Below, piece after piece: positions 17,401 through 25,015 of a DNA stretch of 64,000 nt (the first letter of the stretch is position 1; every line of letters begins with the position of its first letter). The stretch covers positions 1-64,000 of the forward strand of contig DALYDA010000002.1 in NCBI GenBank assembly GCA_031973435.1, given 5' to 3'. The notes under the pieces are model-generated. The model worked only from the letters and a program-made list of their open reading frames with translations, searched no databases and had not been told where the DNA came from. The position numbers were made by a program, and so were the translations under genes. Source of the DNA: HK-STAS-PATE-34 sp031973435. GTDB lineage: Bacteria; Patescibacteriota; Minisyncoccia; Phycocordibacterales; UBA9973.

Positions 17401-17970
17401 TTAGGATAAAGACATTTCCTCTAGAAGGTCAGAGATTCCCCTCTTTGATTTTGAAGAAAATGGGATTACGCGCATTCCATATGAGCAACTTCTGATGTCA
17501 GACAATTTTTTATGTAACTCTGATTGATTTAGCTTGTCTATTTTACTAGCTGCGATAATGACACTTCGGTTGTTCTCTAGTAAATCTTGTAACATTGCAG
17601 AGTCTTTGTCGGTAAAACCAATATTTGAATCTACTAGCAAAATCACTTTTTCTATCTTATTGTTTGGGTTGAAAAGGCACATTTCTATCAGTTTGCTTAT
17701 ACCTTCCTTGCCGAGTCCGCTGGTTCTAGCAAACCCATATCCCGGTAGGTCTAGAAAATATATATCGTCATTTATGAGATATAGATTTACTTCTTGAGTT
17801 CGGCCAGCATAGGTACTAGCTCTTGCGATCTTTGTATTTGTAAGTGCATTTAAAAGACTAGATTTTCCCACATTTGATCTACCTATAAAGGCATATTTGG
17901 GGTTGTTGTCCTCTAACAGCACGTCTTCTTTTACGATTCCTTTTACAAATTTTGCGCTTCTTGTCTTCAT
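17401..17970 (-). CDS. engB: Ribosome biogenesis GTP-binding protein EngB/YsxC
   Basis: A 189-residue GTPase of the TrmE-Era family needed for late assembly of the large ribosomal subunit. G1 is GRSNVGKSSLLNAL, G3 is DLPGYGFA and G4 is SKIDK (a variant of TKxD), in the usual order. It is monocistronic here. A -10-like TATGAT lies upstream, though not at the 6-base distance. Confidence 0.95.
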   Translation of the reverse strand: MKTRSAKFVKGIVKEDVLLEDNNPKYAFIGRSNVGKSSLLNALTNTKIARASTYAGRTQEVNLYLINDDIYFLDLPGYGFARTSGLGKEGISKLIEMCLFNPNNKIEKVILLVDSNIGFTDKDSAMLQDLLENNRSVIIAASKIDKLNQSELHKKLSDIRSCSYGMRVIPFSSKSKRGISDLLEEMSLS

Positions 17971-18015
17971 AAGTATAGCCTATCATACAAAGCACTTTGT
18001 TCTTAGTATTATAAA

Positions 18016-18036
18016 AACAACGGGGCTACCGTTGTT
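18016..18036 (-). terminator. Terminator of the 135-residue gene
   Basis: An 8-bp stem AACAACGG/CCGTTGTT overlaps the stop codon and is followed on the minus strand by a short T-run. Confidence 0.6.
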
Positions 18037-18433
18037 CATTTGCCTGGTGTATGTGACCAATGACCATATTTCTAAAATCATTATGGTTTCTGGACAGTTC
18101 AGTCTTGATGTACACATTTGCACTACCATACCGCCAATTGGGACCATTCTCCCTGATAAACTCAGTAGGATTTATGAACCATTCATAAACATGTTCTCTT
18201 GAGAAAGTCAGGCAACAGATTTTATTTTTGTAATCTACTTTTATCTCAGTTTCACCATACGTGCCTTTTGGGACAATCTGAATATATAACTTCATTTTTA
18301 TCAGCCCCGCTCCTTTGTTATTGACACAAGCAAATTCTCCGCCAGTAAATATGTTTGAAGTTTTTTCTAGGCCAATCCCGATTTCAGAGTCCAAATAAAA
18401 ATAGTAATCATCACTAATATATAAGCCAAACAT
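18026..18433 (-). CDS. Hypothetical 135-residue protein
   Basis: Not recognised. It has aromatic-rich, beta-prone N-terminal segments (FGLYISDDYYFYLD), a stretch with KMKLYIQIVPKGTYGETEIKVDY, and a C-terminus containing HIHQANEQR. There is no signal peptide or membrane helix. It could be an immunity-like or ligand-binding small domain, but nothing in the sequence decides this. Confidence 0.6.
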   Translation of the reverse strand: MFGLYISDDYYFYLDSEIGIGLEKTSNIFTGGEFACVNNKGAGLIKMKLYIQIVPKGTYGETEIKVDYKNKICCLTFSREHVYEWFINPTEFIRENGPNWRYGSANVYIKTELSRNHNDFRNMVIGHIHQANEQR

Positions 18434-18492
18434 TTTTATTGTTTTTGAAAGAGTACCTTTTCTTTGTCTAATTGTAAAGATTTGAGAAAAAT

Positions 18493-18523
18493 AAAAAGAC
18501 CTACCTTTTACGGCAGATCTTTT
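18493..18523 (-). terminator. Terminator of the Cys-rich exported protein gene
   Basis: The minus-strand hairpin AAAAGATCTGCC/GGTAGGTCTTTT with a TTTTTATTTTT tail lies just after the stop at 18530. Confidence 0.7.
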
Positions 18524-18529
18524 AGGTGT

Positions 18530-19201
18530 TTATTTAAACTCACAAACCTGCACACACTGCATGGTACAAACCTCGGCAGTTGGGTCGTTGCGACATGCAC
18601 TAGCGCATTCGTTCCATGTTCCACCGATCTCCTGACACATGTTTGCATCTACGCCTAGACACTCTGAATTAATATTGTCCCAAGTTCCTCCTAGGATTGT
18701 ACAAGGATTCTCACCTACTGGAACTGTTCCACCAGCTGGTCCACCTGTATAGTCTGGGTTGTCTACTATGTCGGTATGTGCACTTTCTACATAGAATGTT
18801 ACTGCATAGTCATCCTGGTTTATGGTGCTTGTAGAATAAAGGTCTGGAGACGCTGCCACGATGGAAATGTTGTATCCATTCCATGTCATCGGAACTCCAT
18901 CTGAAGAATAAAACACCTCCTCTGTGGTATCCCCATTTGAAAGTGTAATTCTTGTATTTATTGCTCCCGCTTCAATACATTGTACATCGACTGGACATCG
19001 ATAATCATTTGTAACTTCATCAAGTCTTATAGATAGTCCCATTGCCCCACTGGTCTCACCTATTGCTAGTGTTACATAACTTGGTGACATAACCCTACCA
19101 TCATTCATGTTTTCCGGTACTACCCTTTCGGTTCCGTAGATTGCATAGCCAATAAAAATAATTGCTACTATTGCTATTAGAGTTTTAATAATATTGTTCA
19201 T
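18530..19201 (-). CDS. Exported protein with cysteine-rich tail, 223 residues
   Basis: Residues 1-22 form an N-terminal helix (IKTLIAIVAIIFIGYAIYG). The middle domain contains RLDEVTNDYRCPVDVQCIEAG, a pattern found in a widespread small exported domain of unknown function. The C-terminal 60 residues repeat C-x-GGTW units (ILGGTWDNINSEC, EIGGTWNECASAC) and end VCTMQCVQVC, likely several disulfides. TATATT lies 6 bases before the ATG. Probably surface-exposed. Confidence 0.75.
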   Translation of the reverse strand: MNNIIKTLIAIVAIIFIGYAIYGTERVVPENMNDGRVMSPSYVTLAIGETSGAMGLSIRLDEVTNDYRCPVDVQCIEAGAINTRITLSNGDTTEEVFYSSDGVPMTWNGYNISIVAASPDLYSTSTINQDDYAVTFYVESAHTDIVDNPDYTGGPAGGTVPVGENPCTILGGTWDNINSECLGVDANMCQEIGGTWNECASACRNDPTAEVCTMQCVQVCEFK

Positions 19202-19207
19202 ATATCT

Positions 19208-19213
19208 AATATA
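19208..19213 (-). promoter_or_regulatory. -10 box of the Cys-rich protein gene
   Basis: TATATT on the minus strand lies 6 bases before the ATG at 19201. Confidence 0.5.
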
Positions 19214-19265
19214 GCAAATCGGGGGTTTTTATGACAAATCCTCTTTTTGTATGTTCCTTAGTTGG

Positions 19266-19294
19266 TTGACATAAAATATGCCCTATGTTAATAT
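19266..19294 (+). promoter_or_regulatory. Consensus-like promoter
   Basis: TTGACA (19266-19271), a 17-base spacer and TAATAT (19289-19294). It places the transcript start near 19301 and rules out the upstream ATG at 19278. Confidence 0.7.
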
Positions 19295-19316
19295 CTCCCT
19301 AAATAAACACACGCGG

Positions 19317-19577
19317 ATGATCTATTTGACCACTACTCTTTTTGCAGTTTATGCAGAGACGGCGGTGGTTACTATGTGTACCCCCGCCTGTGAAGTTCAG
19401 GAGACGGAAGTCTTTGAAGAACAAAAGATCTTTTTGATTAAGCCTCAGCCAATGCTTTTGGAGGAAATTACAATCCTTCAAATCGAGTCGACTCCTCAAA
19501 AAAGAGTGGGGCTGGGTAGTAATTTCATTAGCAAACAGTGCTTTGCGGAGTCCGACAAGGAACCGCATCCCACTTAG
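19317..19577 (+). CDS. Hypothetical 86-residue protein with hydrophobic start
   Basis: Starts MIYLTTTLFAVYAETAVVTM, possibly a short signal or anchor, followed by CTPACEVQETE and a mixed charged region. The start is set by the promoter at 19266-19294, and a terminator-like hairpin follows at 19605, so the unit has its own control signals. There is no recognisable family. A minus-strand reading of the same region is also open but lacks signals. Confidence 0.5.
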   Translation: MIYLTTTLFAVYAETAVVTMCTPACEVQETEVFEEQKIFLIKPQPMLLEEITILQIESTPQKRVGLGSNFISKQCFAESDKEPHPT

Positions 19578-19604
19578 TTTAGTTGCTCCAATGCCTAAAA
19601 ATAC

Positions 19605-19636
19605 AAAAAACCTTCAGAGAATATCTGTGGGTTTTT
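19605..19636 (+). terminator. Terminator after the 86-residue gene
   Basis: AAAAAACC-CAGA pairs with TCTG-GGTTTTT, with a two-base mismatch and a T-run on the plus strand. Confidence 0.5.
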
Positions 19637-19663
19637 AATTTTCCATACTTGATTCATATAAAC

Positions 19664-19686
19664 AAAAAACAGACCTAAAAGGTCTG
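19664..19686 (-). terminator. Intrinsic terminator facing the barrel-protein island
   Basis: The minus-strand CAGACC/GGTCTG hairpin with a TTTTA loop is followed by TTTTTTG. It would end transcripts coming from 19935-22720. Confidence 0.75.
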
Positions 19687-19693
19687 AAGTACT

Positions 19694-19814
19694 GTAGGAA
19701 CACCAGAGTTCTGCCATCTGATGCCCTACTCAAGTATGAAAAGAAAAGATTTTTAAAGAGGGACGGCTCCTTGTGGGTGAAAACCCATTTAGAAGAGCCA
19801 CTCGGAGACCGTCC
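19694..19814. ncRNA. Possible structured RNA in a gene-free gap
   Basis: The 357-base gap 19578-19934 has no convincing gene. It holds nested stems: GTAGG/CCTAC (19694/19725) around two small hairpins, and GGACGG-CTCC/GGAG-CCGTCC (19761-19770 with 19804-19814) enclosing TGGGT-GAAA-ACCCA. Read on the plus strand the last loop is a GNRA tetraloop; read on the minus strand it precedes the terminator at 19664. The strand and class are unresolved; it does not match RNase P, tmRNA or SRP RNA motifs I can recognise. Confidence 0.35.
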
Positions 19815-19934
19815 TGTTTCTCAATCCTAAAAAGTAAATTTAGACGTATTGTATTCCAATATATGATTTCGGTCAAGAGGTCTTTTGTGTGTTCTGCTGT
19901 AAAAAAGAAACTCCGGTTTTGGCCGGAGTAGATT

Positions 19935-20750
19935 TTAAAAGTGAACAAACAGATATGAGTTCACTAAATTCGTTTCGTGTGTATAGCTCAAGGACAATAA
20001 TCCTTCAAACTTATCAAATTCGAAACTTTTCAATAAACCCCATTCTCCACGAATGAGTATATCTTCAGAGGGTTCAGTATCAAGACCAAATCCCATGTCC
20101 GAAAAGAACACAAAGTCTTCGTTTCTTCCAAGTGTGAGCAAAAATAAATTTGCTACCAATTCATCGTTCTCAAACGCTGTTGTTGTGGTCACTCTTCCCT
20201 TTTTGAAAGTTACAGCACAGCCGGAAATATTAGTTTCTGGTTGATAATATCCTCCAAAGGTAAATGAATTAAACATGAACTTTGCCTGAGCCTCATAGAC
20301 TGAATCTCTCATATATGAACCGAGTGCGATCTCTGAGGAAGAGCTTGGAATAAACCTCACTGCTCCACCTAACCCACCTCCCGGAATCTGTCTGAGAGTC
20401 CACGACTCAAATTGTGCACTGGACGAAACTGGATGCGGACGCTGGTGCCCCATAAGTGTTGCAATCTTTCCTGCTTCAATAATCCAGTTCGAATCAGGTC
20501 GGTAAACTCCAAAGAAAGAGTGAATAAAGGTATTTGGTGTTTGATATACGCCAAAACTTTTTACCTCGAACTTTGGGTTCACAGTCCAAACAGCCTCAGC
20601 TCCAACTCTCAGATTTGTGAAAGAAGAAACTTCAGTTGAATCGAGTTGATATGATGCTCCAGAAATCATCCCAGCGCATGTCTTTGACACTTCCACCTGA
20701 GCAACTGCCACAGCTGGAAAAAATAGAATTAAAAACAATAAATTTTTCAT
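19935..20750 (-). CDS. Secreted protein resembling an outer-membrane beta-barrel
   Basis: A 271-residue protein with a clear signal peptide (LLFLILFFPAVAVAQ). The mature part is built of short alternating hydrophobic/polar, aromatic-rich segments (EAVWTVNPKFEVKSFGVY, FTFGGYYQPET, LLSLSYTHE) separated by polar turns. It ends SYLFVHF, and a terminal Phe preceded by alternating aromatic/aliphatic residues is the classical beta-signal of outer-membrane barrels. GKIATLMGHQRPHP resembles porin-like proteins of Bacteroidota and Proteobacteria. The rest of the window suggests a lineage without a classical outer membrane, so this may be transferred or repurposed. It is the last of three minus-strand genes. 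Confidence 0.65.
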   Translation of the reverse strand: MKNLLFLILFFPAVAVAQVEVSKTCAGMISGASYQLDSTEVSSFTNLRVGAEAVWTVNPKFEVKSFGVYQTPNTFIHSFFGVYRPDSNWIIEAGKIATLMGHQRPHPVSSSAQFESWTLRQIPGGGLGGAVRFIPSSSSEIALGSYMRDSVYEAQAKFMFNSFTFGGYYQPETNISGCAVTFKKGRVTTTTAFENDELVANLFLLTLGRNEDFVFFSDMGFGLDTEPSEDILIRGEWGLLKSFEFDKFEGLLSLSYTHETNLVNSYLFVHF

Positions 20751-20763
20751 ATTTTTGTTTAAG

Positions 20764-21978
20764 TTAGTAAATCAAATCTGTTTTCAGGGATTGATTACTA
20801 ACTGAATTCGGAATGTGCCCAACGTCGGGAATGAATCCGTTTTCCAAAATAATATGTTTATTTATGAATTTTATTTTTTTTGAACTAAGTCTCGGCCACG
20901 GAATAATCTCCGGTAAAGCACCATCATCGATCTGGTGAAAGTCCCAAACAGTCACCGTTGAATCAGTTTTTTCCTTTACAAACTGATAAATCTCAGTTCT
21001 TTTGTCGGATTTTGTTTCAGCACAAACCGAAGTCGCGCGAAACATAAATCCTAAAAATATTGTAAAAGTCAAAACTAAAACAAATGAGTGCTTGAAAATT
21101 CTCCCCTCATCCTTTAGTTCCTTGCGCCATTCAAATAATTTTTTACCCGAACGAGCAAAGTTTTTGATTCTGCCAATCTCGTCCTTCGACAAAACTGAGA
21201 AGAACTCATCTTTCGTTCTGCGATAATCTGCCTCAGCAATAACACTTCTTGCCTTTGCGACAAATAAGTCACGGATTAGCATAAATATTACTACTGGATA
21301 CAGCACTAACGCCAATACAAAAGATATAGGATTTTTTTTCATAAATTTTGATACCTTACTATCAATAAAGAACCAAAAAATATATAGAAGTAAAATCAAT
21401 GGAAAAAACTTGGAGTACTTGCGAAAAATCCAGCTAAAGATATCTTTCCATCCAATATCATTAATTTCTGAATCATATGTCTGATCCCATTCGGGATCTT
21501 TAGGAGAAATCCACCCGTGAATTCCTGTTATGGAAGAATATATATTTTCAGCACTTTCACTCTCATCTTCTGTTGGAGAATGATTTTCTCCTGATCTGAC
21601 AGCTTCACTATATAAATCCAAAAGTGGATTATTAAGTCCCTGACCTGATCCATTCGGCGAAAAGCCATTTTGAATTTCAAGAAGGTTAATTTGTGCCAAA
21701 TCAGAAATATATTCATCATAATTATAAAGGTCTCCAGATTTTATCTGACTCCTCCTTAAATCCAAAATTGAATCTTGTAAATATTGAATTTCCCTATTTA
21801 AAGATAAATCAGAAAATTTACTGTCACTGTCTTTATACAAGGGACTATCCATATAAATAGAGTTTTCATCTCTTGATTGAACAATAAAGCGATAAAGACC
21901 TATCCCTTTCAGGAATAGGCATAAGAATCCGATGTATATAAACCACCGAATTCTATGAAGAATTTTTTTCGTTTTCAT
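20764..21978 (-). CDS. Hypothetical multi-helix membrane protein, 404 residues
   Basis: Not recognised. The ATG at 21978 (MKTKKILHRIRWF) is taken as start because the first helix follows at once; an upstream in-frame ATG at 22032 adds 18 residues. Helices lie near residues 12-30, 190-207, 220-245 and 305-325. Between helices 1 and 2 is a long Asp/Glu/Ser-rich polar region, and a C-terminal soluble domain follows ETKSDKRTEIYQF. It lies 13 bases upstream of the barrel-like gene, so the two may act together in the envelope; that is inference. Confidence 0.6.
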   Translation of the reverse strand: MKTKKILHRIRWFIYIGFLCLFLKGIGLYRFIVQSRDENSIYMDSPLYKDSDSKFSDLSLNREIQYLQDSILDLRRSQIKSGDLYNYDEYISDLAQINLLEIQNGFSPNGSGQGLNNPLLDLYSEAVRSGENHSPTEDESESAENIYSSITGIHGWISPKDPEWDQTYDSEINDIGWKDIFSWIFRKYSKFFPLILLLYIFWFFIDSKVSKFMKKNPISFVLALVLYPVVIFMLIRDLFVAKARSVIAEADYRRTKDEFFSVLSKDEIGRIKNFARSGKKLFEWRKELKDEGRIFKHSFVLVLTFTIFLGFMFRATSVCAETKSDKRTEIYQFVKEKTDSTVTVWDFHQIDDGALPEIIPWPRLSSKKIKFINKHIILENGFIPDVGHIPNSVSNQSLKTDLIY

Positions 21979-22069
21979 AATATTCGGTTTTAAATTTGTA
22001 TATACAATACAAAAGAAAATTGACTTTGTCAATGGCTAATAAAAATAAAAAAACGCATCTAGTGCGCTC

Positions 22070-22720
22070 TTAGGGTTGATTTTCAGGACGAGAAATTTTC
22101 CACTTTTTTCGGATTTGCTTCGCCGGAGTTCTCACAATATTTTTTTTCTTGTTTTCATTGCGATACTTCTTTCTTGTTTCTCGTGATTTTGTTGCAATCT
22201 TTTTTTGTTCATCTGATAACCCTGTATCCCAATCTTCGAATCTTGGTTTTTCATGAGAACTCTTGTTAAAACATGCCCACATTGTTGAACCATCCTTTTT
22301 TATGAATATCGTCATAAATTTATGACATTTGTCACATAGTGGTCTCCCATGAGCATGTGCAAGTGTAATCTCCAATCGCTCCAAGAAATTTTTCTCAAAA
22401 TTGTCTGTACGCCTTGTTGGTGTAGCAAAATATTTCGAGGGACTTTCTTTGCAGACGATCAAGATCCAACCATGATCTTCCCAGTTATCCTCCATTGTCT
22501 TCATGACAAAGGAAGTCCAGGCATAAACCAAGAGTCCTTTGACCCAAAAAAGCATTCCTACTTCGGATAAATTTTTCTTTTTACGATCAGGTGGGATGAG
22601 ACCAATCGATCTGTAGATATCCTTTTTCTCTGATTGCACAAGTATTTTTCCTCCGTGCGATTTTCCGTATTCAATGATACGTGAAAATGTTTCCTCCGAA
22701 ATTCGTTTTCTTTTCGGCAT
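22070..22720 (-). CDS. Zinc-ribbon-containing hypothetical protein, 216 residues
   Basis: Starts MPKRKRISEE at 22720, preceded by a strong Shine-Dalgarno (AGGAGG, 22722-22728), unusual in this window. The middle has CDKCHKFMTIFIKKDGSTMWAC, a half or full zinc ribbon like those in topoisomerase tails. The C-terminus is very basic (TRKKYRNENKKKNIVR), so nucleic-acid binding is likely. The segment MLFWVKGLLVYAWTSFVMK may be a buried strand or helix. The promoter TTGTGA-17-TATACT lies upstream. Confidence 0.65.
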   Translation of the reverse strand: MPKRKRISEETFSRIIEYGKSHGGKILVQSEKKDIYRSIGLIPPDRKKKNLSEVGMLFWVKGLLVYAWTSFVMKTMEDNWEDHGWILIVCKESPSKYFATPTRRTDNFEKNFLERLEITLAHAHGRPLCDKCHKFMTIFIKKDGSTMWACFNKSSHEKPRFEDWDTGLSDEQKKIATKSRETRKKYRNENKKKNIVRTPAKQIRKKWKISRPENQP

Positions 22721-22753
22721 TTTTCCTCCTTTTTTTGTTTTTAAATTTAGAGA

Positions 22754-22782
22754 AGTATACCACATTGTTTGACATATCACAA
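22754..22782 (-). promoter_or_regulatory. Promoter of the zinc-ribbon gene
   Basis: Minus strand TTGTGA (22782-22777), 17-base spacer, TATACT (22759-22754). Probable start of the three-gene island transcript. Confidence 0.55.
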
Positions 22783-22844
22783 ATATGTTTTGTTGCTAGG
22801 ATCTGTGTTTCAAAGTACAATTGGAACTATATATGATGCAAAAC

Positions 22845-23474
22845 ATGGAAAGAATAATATCTCATTTAGGAGAGGTGGTACCTCTTCCTCTTTTTTCGTT
22901 TCTAGGCTCAATACTCGAAGAAGCGTTTGCTCCTATCCCCTCACCTGTTATTTTGGGTGCAGTCGGAACACTTGCGTATGTGGACGGTTACAGTATGTGG
23001 TGGCTTCCCTTGCTTGCTATTATCGCATCAACAGGAAAAGTTTTAGGGGCACTGGTTATATATTTTTTTGCAGACAAATTGGAGAATATCGCTACTCCAT
23101 TCTTGTCTCGGTTTTTTGTCATAGATCACAATCAGGTAGAGGCAATCGGAGGAAAACTGAAAGGAAGTTGGAGAGACTACACTACTCTCATAGTGCTTCG
23201 TGCAGTCCCTTTTCTTCCCTCTTTTATTATCTCTATCGCATGTGGAGTGGTGAAAGTAAATCTAAAAGTTTTTATAGTCTCTACATACATTGGTTCGATC
23301 ATAAGAGGGCTTATCTTTATAGTTCTCGGATATGGTGGGTATGCTTTTGTGGCAGGACTAACAGATGGTTTTGCTCTCACAGAAAAAATAGTTGAGATTG
23401 TGGTCGTGTTTGTTGTTTTTGGAATACTTCTAACTTTGTACAAAAAAAGATCCAAAATACTTGGATCTAAATAA
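22845..23474 (+). CDS. DedA family membrane protein
   Basis: A 209-residue polytopic protein of the DedA/VTT (SNARE-associated) family; bacterial members flip or recycle lipid carriers such as undecaprenyl phosphate in some species. Seen are the N-terminal amphipathic region, EEAFAPIPSPVILGA, and the conserved loop ALVIYFFADKLE with RAVPFLPSFIISIACG. The ATG at 22845 lies 7 bases after TATGAT with TTCAAA 17 bases before it; ATGs at 22833 and 22836 are also possible. A lipid-carrier role fits the wall genes but is inference. Confidence 0.88.
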   Translation: MERIISHLGEVVPLPLFSFLGSILEEAFAPIPSPVILGAVGTLAYVDGYSMWWLPLLAIIASTGKVLGALVIYFFADKLENIATPFLSRFFVIDHNQVEAIGGKLKGSWRDYTTLIVLRAVPFLPSFIISIACGVVKVNLKVFIVSTYIGSIIRGLIFIVLGYGGYAFVAGLTDGFALTEKIVEIVVVFVVFGILLTLYKKRSKILGSK

Positions 23475-23475
23475 A

Positions 23476-23500
23476 AACGCATTTACCAAGATGCGAATTT
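23476..23500. terminator. Short terminator after the DedA gene
   Basis: CGCAT/ATGCG with an 8-base loop, flanked by A- and T-rich runs, between convergent genes. Confidence 0.45.
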
Positions 23501-23878
23501 CTTTCTTCTTTGCTCGCTCTCCCTGTTAAAAGGAATAGTATTTTCAATCTTATGTTTTTCCTGTCCATCAAACAGGGTTATGGAAACAAAATGTCCTTCC
23601 TTTGTTCTTCTAGGGAGAGTCATGGTCGCAAACACCATTCCTTCTTTGATGGCCCTCTTATGAAAGCTCATAGGTAGGTGGTCGTACACAAGTATTCCTT
23701 TTTTACCCATAGTAAATAGAAATGAAAGATACTCATCCACATCTTTGAAAAATATATTTCGGTGCATGATCGTACCTTTCTTTACTTGATGAACCAGATA
23801 AAGAGTTGTTTGTTGTAATAGCAATGGCCGTCTCGTGGAGACAACCAAGGGTTTCAAATGTATTACCTCTAAAGTCAT
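23483..23878 (-). CDS. Hypothetical 131-residue protein
   Basis: Not recognised. There is no membrane segment; it has mixed charged and hydrophobic segments (FLFTMGKKGILVYDHLPMSF, EGHFVSITLFDGQ) and a basic tail (SEQRRKKFASW). The ATG at 23878 lies in one arm of a 13-bp inverted repeat; an internal ATG at 23767 (MHRNIFFKDV) is an alternative start and would leave the repeat in the leader. Confidence 0.55.
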   Translation of the reverse strand: MTLEVIHLKPLVVSTRRPLLLQQTTLYLVHQVKKGTIMHRNIFFKDVDEYLSFLFTMGKKGILVYDHLPMSFHKRAIKEGMVFATMTLPRRTKEGHFVSITLFDGQEKHKIENTIPFNRESEQRRKKFASW

Positions 23879-23903
23879 AGATCGTGTATTTCTATGACTT
23901 TAG
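23869..23903. repeat. 13-bp inverted repeat over a start codon
   Basis: CTAAAGTCATAGA and its exact complement TCTATGACTTTAG, separated by 9 bases. In the minus-strand mRNA the downstream arm includes the ATG at 23878. There is no T-run, so a terminator is unlikely. It could be an operator or an RNA hairpin that hides the start. Confidence 0.55.
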
Positions 23904-23926
23904 TCTATGTTCGAGACTATGTCAAA

Positions 23927-24793
23927 CTAGCCTCTTTTCGAAAAAAGCTTGAGTCTCTTTTCCACTATTTCCTCTATTTCATCTACTGCAGGAGTAAGTA
24001 ATTTCGAGGGGTTTATTTCATCAGGGTTTTCTTGGAGTGTCTTTTCGATCTCTTCTCTGTATGCAAGTCGGAGCTCTGAGTTTATATGTACGACGCAAAT
24101 ACCTGCATCTATCGCATTTGCGAAGTCTTCATCACGGAGACCAGATCCCCCATGAAGTACCAGAGGAACTCCTGTTGCTTCCTTTATCTTTTTTACTAGT
24201 TCAGTGTCAATATGGGGCTTTCCGGATTTTATGATCCCGTGGATTGATCCTACTGATGGAGCAAAAAGATCTACTCCAGTTTCTTCAACAAACTTCTTTG
24301 CATCTTCTGGTGTTGTAAGTACTCCCGCCCCTTCTGGTACAGAGTCTTTTATGTCAGAACCAGATCCTATGTATCCGAGCTCAGCTTCTACTAGTACATC
24401 TGTCTCGTGTTCTTCATTGAAAGATTTTACGTAGTCTACACACTTTTTTGTTATAGAAACATTCTCCTCAAAAGGAAGTTTTGTTACATCAATGATAACC
24501 ATGTCGAAACCCGCATCCACACATGCTTTTACAGATTCGAAAGATGAATGATGGTCTGCGTTTAGAAATATTGGATAACTATCTCTCTCTCGTATCGCTC
24601 TCACGAGTGCGACAACCTCTTCTAATCCTGCAAATTTCTGCTCACCTTCTGATACACCTATTATGACAGGAAGGTTTAGTTTCTTTGCTGCATTATAAAT
24701 ACCATGTAGTCCTTCTAGATTAGAAATATTGAAGTGTCCAAGTGCATAACCCCCTTCACTTGCCTCCTCTATGCATTCTCTGAGTGTTTTCAT
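23927..24793 (-). CDS. fba: Class II fructose-bisphosphate aldolase
   Basis: Zinc-dependent aldolase of 288 residues that joins or splits fructose-1,6-bisphosphate. Seen are LGHFNISNLEG, NADHH (metal ligands), VEAELG, GSIHG and LHGGSG, in family order. It is about the size of the shorter class II enzymes. It links the triose pool handled by GAPDH (33208) to hexose phosphates. Confidence 0.95.
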   Translation of the reverse strand: MKTLRECIEEASEGGYALGHFNISNLEGLHGIYNAAKKLNLPVIIGVSEGEQKFAGLEEVVALVRAIRERDSYPIFLNADHHSSFESVKACVDAGFDMVIIDVTKLPFEENVSITKKCVDYVKSFNEEHETDVLVEAELGYIGSGSDIKDSVPEGAGVLTTPEDAKKFVEETGVDLFAPSVGSIHGIIKSGKPHIDTELVKKIKEATGVPLVLHGGSGLRDEDFANAIDAGICVVHINSELRLAYREEIEKTLQENPDEINPSKLLTPAVDEIEEIVEKRLKLFSKRG

Positions 24794-24799
24794 AGTATT

Positions 24800-24958
24800 T
24801 TAGATTCCGAAAAATCTGAGTATGTAAATAATAAATATAGCTATTACGATGATCTGACCAATTTTGTTGAATGGTTCGGGTAGGTGCTCGAGTACATAGT
24901 AGACAATACTCAAAATTATTGTAATTACCAAAAGAGACGTAAGTGTTGTAAGTATCAT
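24800..24958 (-). CDS. Small single-pass membrane protein, 52 residues
   Basis: Starts MILTTLTSLLVITIIL and has two hydrophobic stretches (about residues 5-22 and 30-50). The ATG at 24958 is chosen because TATAAT lies exactly 6 bases before it. It directly precedes fba and may be co-transcribed. It resembles the many YggT-like small membrane proteins only in length. Confidence 0.6.
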   Translation of the reverse strand: MILTTLTSLLVITIILSIVYYVLEHLPEPFNKIGQIIVIAIFIIYILRFFGI

Positions 24959-24964
24959 CCGTCT

Positions 24965-24970
24965 ATTATA
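24965..24970 (-). promoter_or_regulatory. -10 box of the 52-residue membrane protein / fba unit
   Basis: TATAAT on the minus strand lies 6 bases before the ATG at 24958. Confidence 0.6.
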
Positions 24971-24984
24971 ACGAACAAGAGCAA

Positions 24985-25015
24985 ATAAAAAAAGCATCTC
25001 AAAAATGGATGCCTT
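24985..25015 (-). terminator. Terminator of the 142-residue gene
   Basis: The minus-strand hairpin AAAGGCATC/GATGCTTTTTTT lies at the stop of the gene beginning at 24999. Confidence 0.65.

Noticed and set aside
19299..19568. Minus-strand frame of 89 codons opposite the 86-residue gene
   Set aside because: The plus strand has a promoter and terminator; the minus frame has neither and a less protein-like composition.
19730..19948. Minus-strand frame of 72 codons in the structured gap
   Set aside because: It overlaps the end of the barrel-like gene and the stem structures, and has no start signal.
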